A stretch of DNA of 64,000 nucleotides from an uncultured Rhizobiaceae bacterium (GTDB lineage: Bacteria; Pseudomonadota; Alphaproteobacteria; Rhizobiales; Rhizobiaceae), in contig CATQIJ010000004.1 of NCBI GenBank assembly GCA_958296345.1, forward strand, positions 1 through 64,000, read 5' to 3'. This document shows, piece after piece, positions 44,702 through 53,957 of the stretch. The translations under genes were made by a program, and so were the position numbers. The notes beneath the pieces are model-generated. The model made no database searches and was not told the DNA's origin. It worked only from the letters and a program-made list of their open reading frames with translations. Each line of letters opens with the position of its first letter. Within the stretch, counting starts at the first letter, position 1.

Positions 44702-46177
44702 GCTGGTTCTGCCTTCAGTTCCTTAAAAGCTTTTGCTCGCCTTAAGAAGCCTATAGTTTTAGGGTTTTCTGCTCTCATCCTCGCATCGTGTGTTAGCCCA
44801 ACGGGTGAACTTGATAATACTGGTACATTACAATCAAGTTGGGTTCGGCCTGATGACCCACAAGAAAAAATTGGTGCTAAAGAACACCCTGCTGTCGTTG
44901 CTAAATACGGTGGGGTTTATGAAGATGTTCAGGCTGAGCGTTTAATTGCTGTTATTGTTGGAAAGCTTGTTACGCAATCTGAAGACCCTTCACGCGTCTA
45001 TAAAATTACCTTGCTAAATTCGCCTAAGGTAAATGCTTTTGCTCTGCCAGGAGGGTTTTTATATGTAACGCGTGGCCTTATGGGGCTTGCAAATGACTCA
45101 TCTGAGCTTGCTGCTGTAATTGCGCATGAAATGGCTCATGTTTCATCAAACCATGCTGTTATCAGGCAAGAGAAATTAAAGTCCGCAGCGATTGGTAAGC
45201 AAGTTGTTACAGAAGTTCTTGATGATAGCGCTGCTGGACAAATTGCCATAGCAGCAAACCAAAACCGATTAATAAAATTTTCTCAAGAGCAAGAATTGCA
45301 AGCGGATACAGTTGGAATACGCATGGCAGGCCGTGCAGGATTTGATCCATTTGCGGCAGCTCGGTTTTTGGAGACCATGGATAGCTATCGTAAGTTTATT
45401 GCAGGTGATAAAAACTTTGATAGTTCAGATAATTTCACATCTAGTCATCCTGCTACACCAAAGCGTATTGAACTTGCTCGCCGTCATGGGCGATTTTTTG
45501 GTAGCCCTGGTATAGGTAAGAGAGATCGCGATAGGTATCTCAAAGGTATAGATGGATTATTATTTGGTAATACTGCGGACGAAGGTTTTGTTCGAGGACA
45601 AAGCTTTTCTCATGCTGGATTAGGTATCACTTTTGAAGCACCAAAAGGTTTTACAATCGATAATCACGCAAAGGCAGTTCTAGTATCTGGGCCTGATGAT
45701 ATTGCAACACGATTTGATGCAACAGTTGTGTCTAGCCGCACTGGATTGGTTGAGTATTTAAAGAGTGGGTGGATTACAGGTCTGGTAAATGAAACTATCA
45801 GAGAAAAATCCATCAATGGTTTTGAATCTGCTACAGCAATTGCAAGAGGTGATGCTTGGCGGTTTAAGGTCAGAGTTATCCGTAATGGGGATCAAGTTTA
45901 TCGTTTCATAACCGCAGCGCCACAAACAAATACTAATATTGATGCGGTGTCGCTTAGAATTACAGAAAGCTTTAGAGTCTTGACGAAAGAAGAGATCGCA
46001 AGTCTTAAGCCTTTGGTTATTAAAGTAGCAACAGTTGGCGCTAATGAAACTGAAGAGACGTTTGTTTCTAAAATGCGAGGTTCATCTAGTCCATCAAAGT
46101 TATTTAGATTAATTAATGGACTAAAGTCAGGTGAGACTATTTCTCCGGGGCAAAAAGTCAAAATTGTAACAGATTAA
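44702..46177 (+). CDS. M48-family metalloprotease lipoprotein (start unresolved)
   Basis: An open frame runs from about 44639 to 46177. A lipobox region (LGFSALILASC) at about 44759-44793 marks the true N-terminal part, but no ATG, GTG or TTG in frame precedes it; the first usable ATG is not until well inside. The protease domain has the zinc motif AAVIAHEMAHVSSNHAV (HExxH type) and QELQADTVGIRMAG with the third ligand. The C-terminus has LysM-like features (IKVATVGANETEETF, GLKSGETISPGQKVKIVT). It is a periplasmic quality-control protease of BepA/LoiP type. A start-region indel is likely. Confidence 0.8.
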   Translation, partial: AGSAFSSLKAFARLKKPIVLGFSALILASCVSPTGELDNTGTLQSSWVRPDDPQEKIGAKEHPAVVAKYGGVYEDVQAERLIAVIVGKLVTQSEDPSRVYKITLLNSPKVNAFALPGGFLYVTRGLMGLANDSSELAAVIAHEMAHVSSNHAVIRQEKLKSAAIGKQVVTEVLDDSAAGQIAIAANQNRLIKFSQEQELQADTVGIRMAGRAGFDPFAAARFLETMDSYRKFIAGDKNFDSSDNFTSSHPATPKRIELARRHGRFFGSPGIGKRDRDRYLKGIDGLLFGNTADEGFVRGQSFSHAGLGITFEAPKGFTIDNHAKAVLVSGPDDIATRFDATVVSSRTGLVEYLKSGWITGLVNETIREKSINGFESATAIARGDAWRFKVRVIRNGDQVYRFITAAPQTNTNIDAVSLRITESFRVLTKEEIASLKPLVIKVATVGANETEETFVSKMRGSSSPSKLFRLINGLKSGETISPGQKVKIVTD

Positions 46178-46189
46178 TAGTTTTAGCTA

Positions 46190-47056
46190 TTAGATAAGCT
46201 GAGTTATTTCTGGATTTTCTGCAATCAATGTTGTTTCAAGCTTTCTAAGCGCTCGGTTTTCGAGTTGGCGTACGCGTTCTTTTGAAATTCCTAATTTGTT
46301 TCCAAGCTCTTCTAACGTTGCGCTTTTTTCGCTTAAGCGGCGTTTGTTGATAATTAAAAGCTCACGCTCGTTTAAAACACCTAGGGCAGTTTGAAGCCAT
46401 TTAGTGTGTCTCTCACCATCAATTATATCGCTTACATTTTCATCAGGAAGTGGAATTTCGCTTAGTATAAAATCCTGTCGCTCGGCACTGCTTTCATCGT
46501 CAGACGCAACAGGAGCATTGAGTGAAATATCAGATCCACCTAGGCGTGCATCCATGGCTGCCACGTCTTTTGGCGAAACGCCGATTGCTTTTGAAAGCTC
46601 TTGATACAAGTCATGGCTGTTTATGTTCTTATCTAGTTTAGTAATTTGCGCGCGAAGACGGCGTAAATTAAAGAATAGAGATTTTTGACCTGAGCTGGTT
46701 CCTCCGCGAACAATAGACCAGTTTCTTAGGATATGATCTTGAATTGATGCGCGTATCCACCAAGTAGCATAAGTTGAAAAACGTACTTCACGATGAGGAT
46801 CAAAACGTGCAGCAGCCTCAAGTAACCCAACATGTCCTTCTTGTACAAGATCAGAAATAGGCAAGCCATATCGACGGAATTTAGAGGCAACAGCAATTAC
46901 TAGCCTCATGTGTGCAGATGTTAGTTGGTGAAGCGCTTCTTGGTCTTGTTTTTCTATCCACCGAACAGCGAGCTCATGTTCATGATCGCGTTCTAAATAA
47001 GGTGCTTGTCTCGCTGCCTTTGCTAAGCTTTTTCCAATGTTTTCTTGGTGGGCCAA
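46190..47056 (-). CDS. rpoH: RNA polymerase sigma-32-type factor RpoH
   Basis: 288 residues. Region 2 has DLVQEGHVGLLEAAARFDP and RFSTYATWWIRASIQDHILRNW. The RpoH box QKSLFFNLRRLR follows. Region 4 ends with EELGNKLGISKERVRQLENRA. Full length for RpoH. Alphaproteobacteria often have two copies; the position next to carD resembles the RpoH2 place of rhizobia, which answers to oxidative stress, but the copy type cannot be fixed here. It is convergent with the M48 gene. Confidence 0.92.
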   Translation of the reverse strand: MAHQENIGKSLAKAARQAPYLERDHEHELAVRWIEKQDQEALHQLTSAHMRLVIAVASKFRRYGLPISDLVQEGHVGLLEAAARFDPHREVRFSTYATWWIRASIQDHILRNWSIVRGGTSSGQKSLFFNLRRLRAQITKLDKNINSHDLYQELSKAIGVSPKDVAAMDARLGGSDISLNAPVASDDESSAERQDFILSEIPLPDENVSDIIDGERHTKWLQTALGVLNERELLIINKRRLSEKSATLEELGNKLGISKERVRQLENRALRKLETTLIAENPEITQLI

Positions 47057-47138
47057 TTTCTCTCTCCCAAATTACATTATGTATTAATTTAACGTGAGGC
47101 GTGAGGTTTTTGTTTCACAACATGTAATAATAACTTGA

Positions 47139-47166
47139 AAGGCCCGCGCTTTTCAGTGCGAGCCTT
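47139..47166 (-). terminator. Hairpin downstream of carD
   Basis: An imperfect stem (AAGGC...GCGC with GTGC...GCCTT) about 50 bases after the carD stop, with a moderately T-rich tail on the minus strand. It may separate carD from rpoH. Confidence 0.45.
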
Positions 47167-47212
47167 AAATTATCTTTTAAAATTCAACTATTTAAACTGT
47201 AAGTGAATTTAC

Positions 47213-47776
47213 TTACGCAGCAGCTTCTTGCTCTTCGCCTTCTAGCTTAACGCCACGTTTCGGGCCTTTTGCAAGGTTCTTTTCAATCTCTGCAACTGCT
47301 TCTGTAGAAGAGATTTTGTTAACCGCAGAAATTTCACGAGCCATACGATCAAGCGCTGCTTCATATAATTGGCGCTCAGAATATGACTGCTCTGGTTGGT
47401 TTTCAGAGCGGAAAAGATCGCGAACCACTTCAGCGATGAATACAATATCGCCTGAGTTGATTTTCGCTTCGTATTCTTGCGCACGGCGACTCCACATTGT
47501 GCGTTTGATACGTGCGCGGCCTTGAACTGTTTTTAATGACTTTGCAATACGTGCATCATCAGAAAGTTTGCGCATACCGGCAGATTCAACTTTTGTAGTT
47601 GGAACACGGAGCGTTAGCTTGTCTTGTGCGAAGTTAATTACAAAAAGTTCAAGCGTAAAGCCTGCAACTTCTTGATCTTCAATGTCAGTTATTTGACCAA
47701 CGCCATGTGCAGGATAAACAACAAATTCACCTGTTTTAAAACCTTGACGTTGCATTGTTTTCTTCGCTGTTGCCAT
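47213..47776 (-). CDS. carD: CarD-family transcription regulator
   Basis: 187 residues. The N-terminal Tudor-like RNA polymerase interaction domain (KTGEFVVYPAHGVGQITDIE) is followed by the conserved helical DNA-binding domain (RARIKRTMWSRRAQEYEAKI, FRSENQPEQSYSERQLYE). CarD binds the RNA polymerase beta subunit and stabilises open promoter complexes. Full length. The N-terminus MATAKKTMQRQGF is typical of the alphaproteobacterial branch. Confidence 0.95.
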   Translation of the reverse strand: MATAKKTMQRQGFKTGEFVVYPAHGVGQITDIEDQEVAGFTLELFVINFAQDKLTLRVPTTKVESAGMRKLSDDARIAKSLKTVQGRARIKRTMWSRRAQEYEAKINSGDIVFIAEVVRDLFRSENQPEQSYSERQLYEAALDRMAREISAVNKISSTEAVAEIEKNLAKGPKRGVKLEGEEQEAAA

Positions 47777-48139
47777 GAAATGGCTCCCTTATTATTTATC
47801 GGCAGAACCGATTGATCAATTTACCTTTAGCCAACATAAATGAGCAGCGTCTTTTGAAATAAAAAGACAATATGAATAGTTTCTAACGTGTCTTAGAAAT
47901 GAAATCCGCAGCATACAGCTGAGTTATACGGCATGACTTTAGTGTACCGTTTATTTTTCAAGTAAGAAGTGATTGGAAAACTCTGCTGTTATCTATGACC
48001 AGAAATGGCTCTATGCCCTATGAAACATATAGGTAACACAAAAATGAGGTTTTTTCAACCCGAGGTAGAAATTGGAAAATATAGGTCCTTGAATATATTA
48101 ATAAATGGTTAATGCTTAAAGCCATTAATAATTTAATTC
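47777..48139. other. Intergenic region between carD and fdxA
   Basis: No gene was found in 363 bases. A small hairpin ATCGG-N5-CCGAT (47798-47812) sits 22 bases upstream of the carD ATG and could affect its leader. A weak AATGG...CCATT pairing near 48104-48126 might be the end of the fdxA transcript. Nothing else is apparent. Confidence 0.4.
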
Positions 48140-48478
48140 TTAGTCGCCATCGCCAGGCTCTGGAGAGAAATACTTCTCAAACTTACCTTCTTCACCATCA
48201 AATTTTTCTGCATCAGCAGGTTGTTCTTTCTTGAGGGTGATGTTTGGCCACTTTTCTGCATACTCTGTATTCACTTGAAGCCACTTATCAAGGCCTGGCT
48301 CAGTATCAGGCTTAATCGCTTCAGCGGGACATTCTGGTTCACATACGCCACAATCGATGCATTCTTCTGGATGAATAACGAGCATGTTTTCGCCTTCATA
48401 AAAGCAGTCTACGGGACATACTTCTACACAATCCATGTATTTACATTTGATACAATTATCGTTGACGATATAGGTCAT
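48140..48478 (-). CDS. fdxA: Seven-iron ferredoxin FdxA
   Basis: A 112-residue ferredoxin. The N-terminal half holds [17 protein letters not shown] for the 3Fe-4S site. The next segment holds [12 protein letters not shown] for the 4Fe-4S site. The C-terminal extension with [11 protein letters not shown] is the usual one of the FdxA family. It carries electrons in the cytoplasm. A conserved neighbour of the S4-domain protein and carD in rhizobia. Confidence 0.95.
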   Translation of the reverse strand: MTYIVNDNCIKCKYMDCVEVCPVDCFYEGENMLVIHPEECIDCGVCEPECPAEAIKPDTEPGLDKWLQVNTEYAEKWPNITLKKEQPADAEKFDGEEGKFEKYFSPEPGDGD

Positions 48479-48609
48479 TTATTACTCCACTGCCATTTTG
48501 CGGCTGTCGGTCATATTTATACAATTCGGATACAAGTTTTCTTAAACTCTTACAAGACCATAAACGACTACAAATTACCGCATGGCGAATTGAAAATTCT
48601 AATTGATAG

Positions 48610-49014
48610 TTATTCAGAAGAATTACGTTTCATGGCGACGATTTGCTTGCGTTGATGCTTGGTTGGGCGTCCGTCACTTTGTATGCGTGACATGGATTCT
48701 TTTGTCTGTTCTTGTTTTTGTTTTTCAAGTTTAGGAGGTGATAAATCATTGTAAAGTAGTTGAGCATCGCTGTATGGGCCGCGTTTTTTTGCAAACCCAA
48801 TAACCTCGATGATTTTGATGTCTCTTTGGAGTGTTATTGTAAGAACGTTACTTGCAATAATTTTCCGACTACAGTTGCTAATTTTTTCTTTGTCGACACG
48901 TATTTTGCCAGTTGTTATTTGTTTTTGTGCAATGCTCCTAGTCTTAAATATCCGTGCATGCCAGAGCCATTTATCGATGCGCTGGGTTTGCCGACTAGGA
49001 GGTTGCTCAGTCAT
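48610..49014 (-). CDS. S4-domain RNA-binding protein (Hsp15-like)
   Basis: A 134-residue protein with a near-complete S4 domain: QRIDKWLWHARIFKTRSIAQ, then GKIRVDKEKISNCSRKI. It has a basic C-terminal tail. The E. coli relative HslR rescues stalled 50S subunits that carry nascent chains. Only three bases separate it from the preceding helicase fragment, so the two are probably co-transcribed. Confidence 0.85.
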   Translation of the reverse strand: MTEQPPSRQTQRIDKWLWHARIFKTRSIAQKQITTGKIRVDKEKISNCSRKIIASNVLTITLQRDIKIIEVIGFAKKRGPYSDAQLLYNDLSPPKLEKQKQEQTKESMSRIQSDGRPTKHQRKQIVAMKRNSSE

Positions 49015-49017
49015 AAC

Positions 49018-50040
49018 TTATTTGAGATTGCCCTTAAGAGCTGCAAGTGCAGCAAATGGGCTATCTGGATCGGCCTGCTTCTCAGGTTTTTTTGGCTTGT
49101 TATTATTGCGATTTTGAGTTGGCTTGTTATTTTTGCCATCTTTATTATGAGGCTTGCCAGCAAACTTTTTATTAGGTTGTCTGTTGCCCGAGAATTTTTT
49201 GTTAGCCCCACCACCATAACGCCAGATCAATATTGACTTTGGTTCTACTGGTTCTTCTGCAAGAGCATTACCTTCTGTTTTTGCTTCATCAGCTAACTCA
49301 GCACTTTCTGGTTTTGCTTCACTAGCAGGTTCAGAAGGTTTTATATCTGCTTCAAGACGTTTTTCTTCTTTATAGCCAAGGCCTTTTAAGATCGTAATCA
49401 TGTCTTCATGTGTTGCACCCAGAATAGAAAGCATAGCGGGCGTTACATAAAATGCGCGACCATCGATTGCTCCTTCTGGTTTTTCAGAAGCACTGTCTGA
49501 TTTCCAGCTTGTCGTTGGGCGAATTAGATCAGCTAAACGTTCAAGGATGTCGATACGAACGGCTTTAGCGCCAAGAATTTTGAAGCCTGATAGACCGTAA
49601 AATTGTTTTTCATAAGCTTCATCAACGGGCGCTGATGTGCGTCCTGCTGCTGATAAGCCTGGAATTTCTGTTAGGCCTGTTGCCTCCAGCTTATCGTTTG
49701 CGATTGCCCAAAGGAGGCAAATTAGTTGGCTTGGGGCTGGTTTAAGCAATATTGGTACAAAGACATGATAAGCACCAAAACGAACGCCATTGTGGCGCAT
49801 GATGCTACGCATATCTTGATCCAGGTTTTTAAGATCATCTGCAACGTCTTTACGAGAAAGGATGCCTAGGCTCTCAACAAGTCTAAATGCAATGCCACGC
49901 GCAATGCCATTTAATTCCTGGTTAGCTTCAAGGTCTGATAGGGGTTTTAGAAGTGTGTTAACGTGGTTTGAAACCCACCGCCCTAATCTAGCAACAGACT
50001 TATCTAAAGAGATGCCGGTTAACTGTTCGTCAGCTAACAT
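49018..50040 (-). CDS. MgpS-type helicase, C-terminal part (frameshifted off)
   Basis: This frame is the C-terminal third of the helicase that begins at 51797. It holds the conserved MLADEQLTGISLDKSVARL and GIARGIAFRLVESLGIL segments, RVDILERLADLIRPTTSW, then a low-complexity Glu/Lys/Asn-rich tail (KKFSGNRQPNKKFAG). One extra A in AAA (50054-50056, minus strand) breaks the join with the middle part; with two A the text reads TPFKPRVIMLADEQ. Intact homologues are single proteins of about 1000 residues. Confidence 0.8.
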   Translation of the reverse strand: MLADEQLTGISLDKSVARLGRWVSNHVNTLLKPLSDLEANQELNGIARGIAFRLVESLGILSRKDVADDLKNLDQDMRSIMRHNGVRFGAYHVFVPILLKPAPSQLICLLWAIANDKLEATGLTEIPGLSAAGRTSAPVDEAYEKQFYGLSGFKILGAKAVRIDILERLADLIRPTTSWKSDSASEKPEGAIDGRAFYVTPAMLSILGATHEDMITILKGLGYKEEKRLEADIKPSEPASEAKPESAELADEAKTEGNALAEEPVEPKSILIWRYGGGANKKFSGNRQPNKKFAGKPHNKDGKNNKPTQNRNNNKPKKPEKQADPDSPFAALAALKGNLK

Positions 50041-50335
50041 GATTACACGAGGCTTTAAAAGGCGTGTCGCCTTTAGCTAGTTTAGCAACTGCTTCACCAA
50101 GCCAACGCATTGTGCCATCATTGCCCAAAACAATATCACTATTAGGGCTAGCGCCTAATCTGTCAGCACGCTTTTCTATCTCTGCAGAAAGAGCTTTTGC
50201 TGCAGCTGCATTTAGAGCTTTCGCGTCTTTGACACCTTCAGAACTATCCGCCACAAATTTGAAGCCTTTTAAATGACCTACAGCGTGGCCCTCCACACTT
50301 ACGGAACCATTTTCACCAATTTCAGCTTCTAGCAT
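50030..50335 (-). pseudogene. MgpS-type helicase, middle part
   Basis: A 101-codon frame (MLEAEIGENGSVSVEGHAVG through RWLGEAVAKLAKGDTPF) that corresponds to the centre of the helicase. It is offset by a missing base at about 50341-50355 from the upstream part and by an extra A at 50054-50056 from the downstream part. It should not be read as a gene of its own. Confidence 0.7.
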
Positions 50336-50378
50336 TCTTTCTCTTTCAAGCGCTTCATTAAGATACTTGTCCTGCGGT

Positions 50379-51797
50379 CTACGAACGTTTCGTCAAGGTC
50401 TCATGTAGTGCATCTGACAGTCTATCTTCGACTTCTCGGGTTTTTTCTCGCCATTGTATAGCATTTTCAAGCCAATCATCACGATTAGACAAATAAGTGC
50501 AAGTTCTAATGTTGGCAATGCGTGTTGAGAGCGCATCTAATTCGCCATTTGTATTATCACTGCTCGCTACTTGATCAGCGAACCATACTTCGTTGATTTT
50601 GCCTTCGCGAGCAACATTCATATAAACTTGTGAAAGAATTTCCGCGTGTGATGCAGGGGAAATTTTTCGATAGTCTGGGGTCTTAACGACATCCCATAAG
50701 AGACGTACGTTTTCAGGTGTGTTGGTTAGATCTATTATATCTGGATCATTTGAAAGTCGATCTAATGCAATGATATCTGTATTAGGTGGTGCTTTCATTA
50801 AACGACGGTGTTCTGCTGGTTTTTCTAATGAAAACTTTAAGGCTGAAATGGAAACGTAATTGAGATTACGATTTCGCCACGTTAGAATTTTTGCTGGAGC
50901 GAATGTATGGGTTTCTAAGGCTTGAACTAATTCATCTTCAAAGGGTTGAACACGACTAGTAATGCCAAATGTACCATCTTTGGTGTGCCTGCCTGCACGG
51001 CCTGCGATTTGGGCAAGTTCTGGAGCGGTTAGTCTTCTGAATTGGAAGCCGTCATATTTTGTGTCTTGGGCAAAGGCGACGTGATTAACGTCGAGGTTCA
51101 GCCCCATGCCAATTGCATCTGTTGCAATTAGAAAATCCACATCGCCGTTTTGATATAGCTCAACTTGTGCATTCCTTGTACGTGGCGAAAGCGACCCTGT
51201 AACGACTGCTGCTCCCCCGCGTTCTCGCCGCACAAGCTCGGCAATTGCATAAACTTCGTCAGCAGAAAATGCTACGATTGCGCTTCTAATCGGCATACGG
51301 GTTATTTTTTTTGAGCCTGCATATTGAAGAATGGACATGCGAGGACGGGTTGTAATGCTTATGCGCGGTAGCAGGTCTTGCAGTGCTGCTGTCATAGTAT
51401 CGGCGCCGAGTAGCATAGTTTCATGTTTGCCGCGAAGGTTTAAAATACGGTCCGTAAAGAAGTGTCCACGCTCTAAATCGGTTGCGAGTTGAACTTCATC
51501 AATCGCAACAAAATCTGCATTGGTATATTCAGGCATCGCCTCTACCGTGCAGACTTGATATTTTGCGCCTTTGGGCGTGATGCGTTCTTCGCCTGTAACG
51601 AGCGAAACATTTGCAACGCCAACCTTGTCACAAATTTTGCCATAAACTTCACGCGCAAGAAGACGCAATGGCAGGCCGATAAGCCCGCTCTTGTGCGTAA
51701 CCATGCGCTCAATCGCCATATGGGTCTTGCCAGTATTTGTTGGGCCTAAAATAGCTGTAACGCCGTAGCCACTAGCATTGATCGTGTTGGAAGACAT
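50379..51797 (-). CDS. MgpS-type DEAD-like RNA helicase, N-terminal part (frameshifted)
   Basis: 472 residues carrying both RecA-like domains. The Walker A motif is ILGPTNTGKTHMA, Walker B is FVAIDEVQLATD, and motif VI is ELAQIAGRAGRHTKDG. It resembles mitochondrial SUV3 and alphaproteobacterial MgpS helicases that act in RNA turnover. The frame is lost near 50384, where one T is missing (CGTTCG for CGTTTCG, minus strand). With three single-base corrections the whole gene 51797-49018 encodes 926 residues, normal for the family. Confidence 0.85.
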   Translation of the reverse strand: MSSNTINASGYGVTAILGPTNTGKTHMAIERMVTHKSGLIGLPLRLLAREVYGKICDKVGVANVSLVTGEERITPKGAKYQVCTVEAMPEYTNADFVAIDEVQLATDLERGHFFTDRILNLRGKHETMLLGADTMTAALQDLLPRISITTRPRMSILQYAGSKKITRMPIRSAIVAFSADEVYAIAELVRRERGGAAVVTGSLSPRTRNAQVELYQNGDVDFLIATDAIGMGLNLDVNHVAFAQDTKYDGFQFRRLTAPELAQIAGRAGRHTKDGTFGITSRVQPFEDELVQALETHTFAPAKILTWRNRNLNYVSISALKFSLEKPAEHRRLMKAPPNTDIIALDRLSNDPDIIDLTNTPENVRLLWDVVKTPDYRKISPASHAEILSQVYMNVAREGKINEVWFADQVASSDNTNGELDALSTRIANIRTCTYLSNRDDWLENAIQWREKTREVEDRLSDALHETLTKRS

Positions 51798-51883
51798 GGG
51801 AAAGAGGATGTGTGCTTTATATTAGAGTTTCACGTCTTCTTTATCTAACGCGCCTTGATTAGCTTTGCCAGAAAAATAGCAAT

Positions 51884-52707
51884 TTAACTCGCAGTTCCAA
51901 AGTATTTTGGATTTGCTGTAAAGCGACCATACTTAGTGCCTATAATAATTTTGATCGGTGTAAATACACTGACGCCTTCCATTGGGGCTAGCCAAATTTC
52001 CATGTTTTTGTTTTTAGCCATCTCTTTTACGTTGCGATGGTTTTTTTGTGCCCAGCAACAGGGACATAACGCATTCTACAGACGTAGGCATGGCCATTGT
52101 AACCTTGAGTGTTTATTTTTTTGGTAGATTTATAGCTTAACTTGATGTCGTAACGAGTTTCACCATCAAAAACTGGGAGGTGTTGATTACAAACTTGCTT
52201 GCCATCTTTAGCTGCTTGTCCAGACATTGGCACAATTAGAGTACTTACAGGGTCAATAACTGCCGCCATATGCTTAGCCTCAAGCGGTACATATCTTGGC
52301 GCTATGCGGTTGCGTTTCTTATTGGCTTTAATTTTTACATTTGTGACACGGTCATTAGCGAAAGAAAGTTTGACGCTTTCTTCTTTCTTTTTGCGTTCTT
52401 TGACGGATACTTGATGCGTTTTAGGTTGCAATTGATCGTCAATCATTGCACCAGCACTAATAAACTTTCCCGTTGATGGTGCTAACCATTCTACAAGACC
52501 TGTCGTTTTGCCAGAACCTGTTAAAGAATAGGAGTTGTCATCAAATTGGATTTTAAATTTAGCAATTCCAACTTCAATTCCGCCAAATTTAACAGAAAAG
52601 CGAGTTTCATGGTTTTTAAGCTCGGCATTGACCATGCTGGTTGTTGATATTACTGCTAAAAAGGCAACTGCTGAACCTGTAATTGCTTTTGAAAATACCA
52701 TTTTCAA
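51884..52707 (-). CDS. DUF3108 exported protein, frameshift near the C-terminus
   Basis: ATG 52707 opens a signal peptide (ending TSMVNA) and a DUF3108 beta-rich domain (FGGIEVGIAKFKIQF, GLVEWLAPSTGKF). The frame runs to 52027 and ends AGHKKTIAT. A run of seven A (minus strand, 52047-52041) should be eight: then the protein continues NHRNVKEMAKNKNMEIWLA and VFTPIKIIIGTKYG to 51884, 274 residues in all, the usual DUF3108 end. Function is unknown; members are periplasmic and may bind lipid or glycan. Divergent from rpmB. Confidence 0.8.
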
Positions 52708-52801
52708 ATCCCCATGTTTTGATAACTTTGAGTATCATATAACTTTGTTTACCTGAATATCGTCTGAATGGGGCAAAATTTAGCGAGATATCCATTTTTG
52801 C

Positions 52802-52830
52802 TTGACGTTTACCTATGTTCCCCCTATGAA
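52802..52830 (+). promoter_or_regulatory. Sigma-70-type promoter of rpmB
   Basis: TTGACG (52802-52807), a 17-base spacer and TATGAA (52825-52830) make a near-consensus promoter. Transcription would start at about 52837, giving a leader of about 107 bases before rpmB. Confidence 0.75.
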
Positions 52831-52943
52831 CTCCACAACCTTCCTGAAGCTGCGGGATAATTTATGTTTTTGCGATAGCAAAGCAAAATTCCAATGTGCT
52901 TTTCAGGAACCTTAAAAGAATTTGAAAAATCAGGATACATCCT

Positions 52944-53237
52944 ATGTCCAGACGTTGTGAATTAACCGGTAAAGGCGTGATGAGCGGCAATAATGTCAGC
53001 CACGCTAATAACAAGAACCGCCGCAAGTTTTTGCCAAATCTTGTTGATGTTACTCTTATGAGTGAAACATTAAACCAACGTGTTCGTTTCCGTATTTGTG
53101 CTCAAGCACTTCGTACAGTTGAACACCGTGGTGGTCTTGATGCTTTCTTAGCAAAAGCTAAAACAGATGAGCTTTCACCGAAAGCGCGTTTGATTAAAAA
53201 GCAAGTTGCTAAGTCTGTAGCTGAAGCTGCTGCTTAA
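52944..53237 (+). CDS. rpmB: Ribosomal protein bL28
   Basis: A 97-residue basic protein with the bL28 pattern: [20 protein letters not shown], then [17 protein letters not shown]. The C-terminus is of the alphaproteobacterial type ([20 protein letters not shown]). It is part of the 50S subunit. Monocistronic behind a strong promoter. Confidence 0.97.
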   Translation: MSRRCELTGKGVMSGNNVSHANNKNRRKFLPNLVDVTLMSETLNQRVRFRICAQALRTVEHRGGLDAFLAKAKTDELSPKARLIKKQVAKSVAEAAA

Positions 53238-53345
53238 TCCATTTTTGGATTTTTAATTGTATGAGGCAGGATATTCCCGCCTTTTTCTTTGTGGTTTCAT
53301 GGTGAAATCATTTCTCAAGCTGGTGGCATCCACCCAGGATAAAAA

Positions 53346-53957
53346 ATGCAGAATATTTCTCGACTCTTTCCTTATGTTTTAGCGATGGTTGTTATCGTAG
53401 TTGCGTCTAACATTCTTGTTCAGACACAGGTGCAATACTTCGGCTTGCAAGAAGTACTAACTTGGGGTGCGCTAACTTATCCAATCGCCTTTTTAGTCAA
53501 TGACATTACCAACCGCCATCTTGGTAGTGCTGCTGCGCGCAAGGTTGTTATTGTTGGTTTTATTCTTGCCGTAGTTTTATCAATTTACTTTGCTACACCG
53601 CGAATAGCCATTGCCTCTGGTAGTGCTTTTTTAGTGGCTCATCTTATTGATGTTGGTGTTTTTAATAAATTGCGCGAAAGCTCGTGGTGGAAAGCGCCCT
53701 TTATTTCAACCTTAATTGGCTCAGGCGTTGATACTTTGATTTTCTTTGGCCTTGCCTTCGCGCCAATGTTTGGCGGTCTTGATGGTTTCTTTGGTATGCT
53801 AGAAGATTCACTTGGCTTTCCAGCCAGCATCTTTGGAATAGCAATGCCACTTTGGAGTTCATTGGCTATAGGCGATTTCATTATTAAAATCTGTGTGGGA
53901 CTTATCGCACTTGTGCCTTATGGTGGGTTCTTAAAAATCACCGAAGCACGTGCTTAG
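53346..53957 (+). CDS. VUT-family queuosine precursor transporter (YhhQ-like)
   Basis: A 203-residue protein with six predicted helices and the VUT family segments LTYPIAFLVNDITNRHLG and FISTLIGSGVDTLIFFGLAF. YhhQ imports queuosine precursors (preQ0/preQ1) for tRNA modification. It overlaps the next convergent gene by four bases. Confidence 0.9.
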   Translation: MQNISRLFPYVLAMVVIVVASNILVQTQVQYFGLQEVLTWGALTYPIAFLVNDITNRHLGSAAARKVVIVGFILAVVLSIYFATPRIAIASGSAFLVAHLIDVGVFNKLRESSWWKAPFISTLIGSGVDTLIFFGLAFAPMFGGLDGFFGMLEDSLGFPASIFGIAMPLWSSLAIGDFIIKICVGLIALVPYGGFLKITEARA

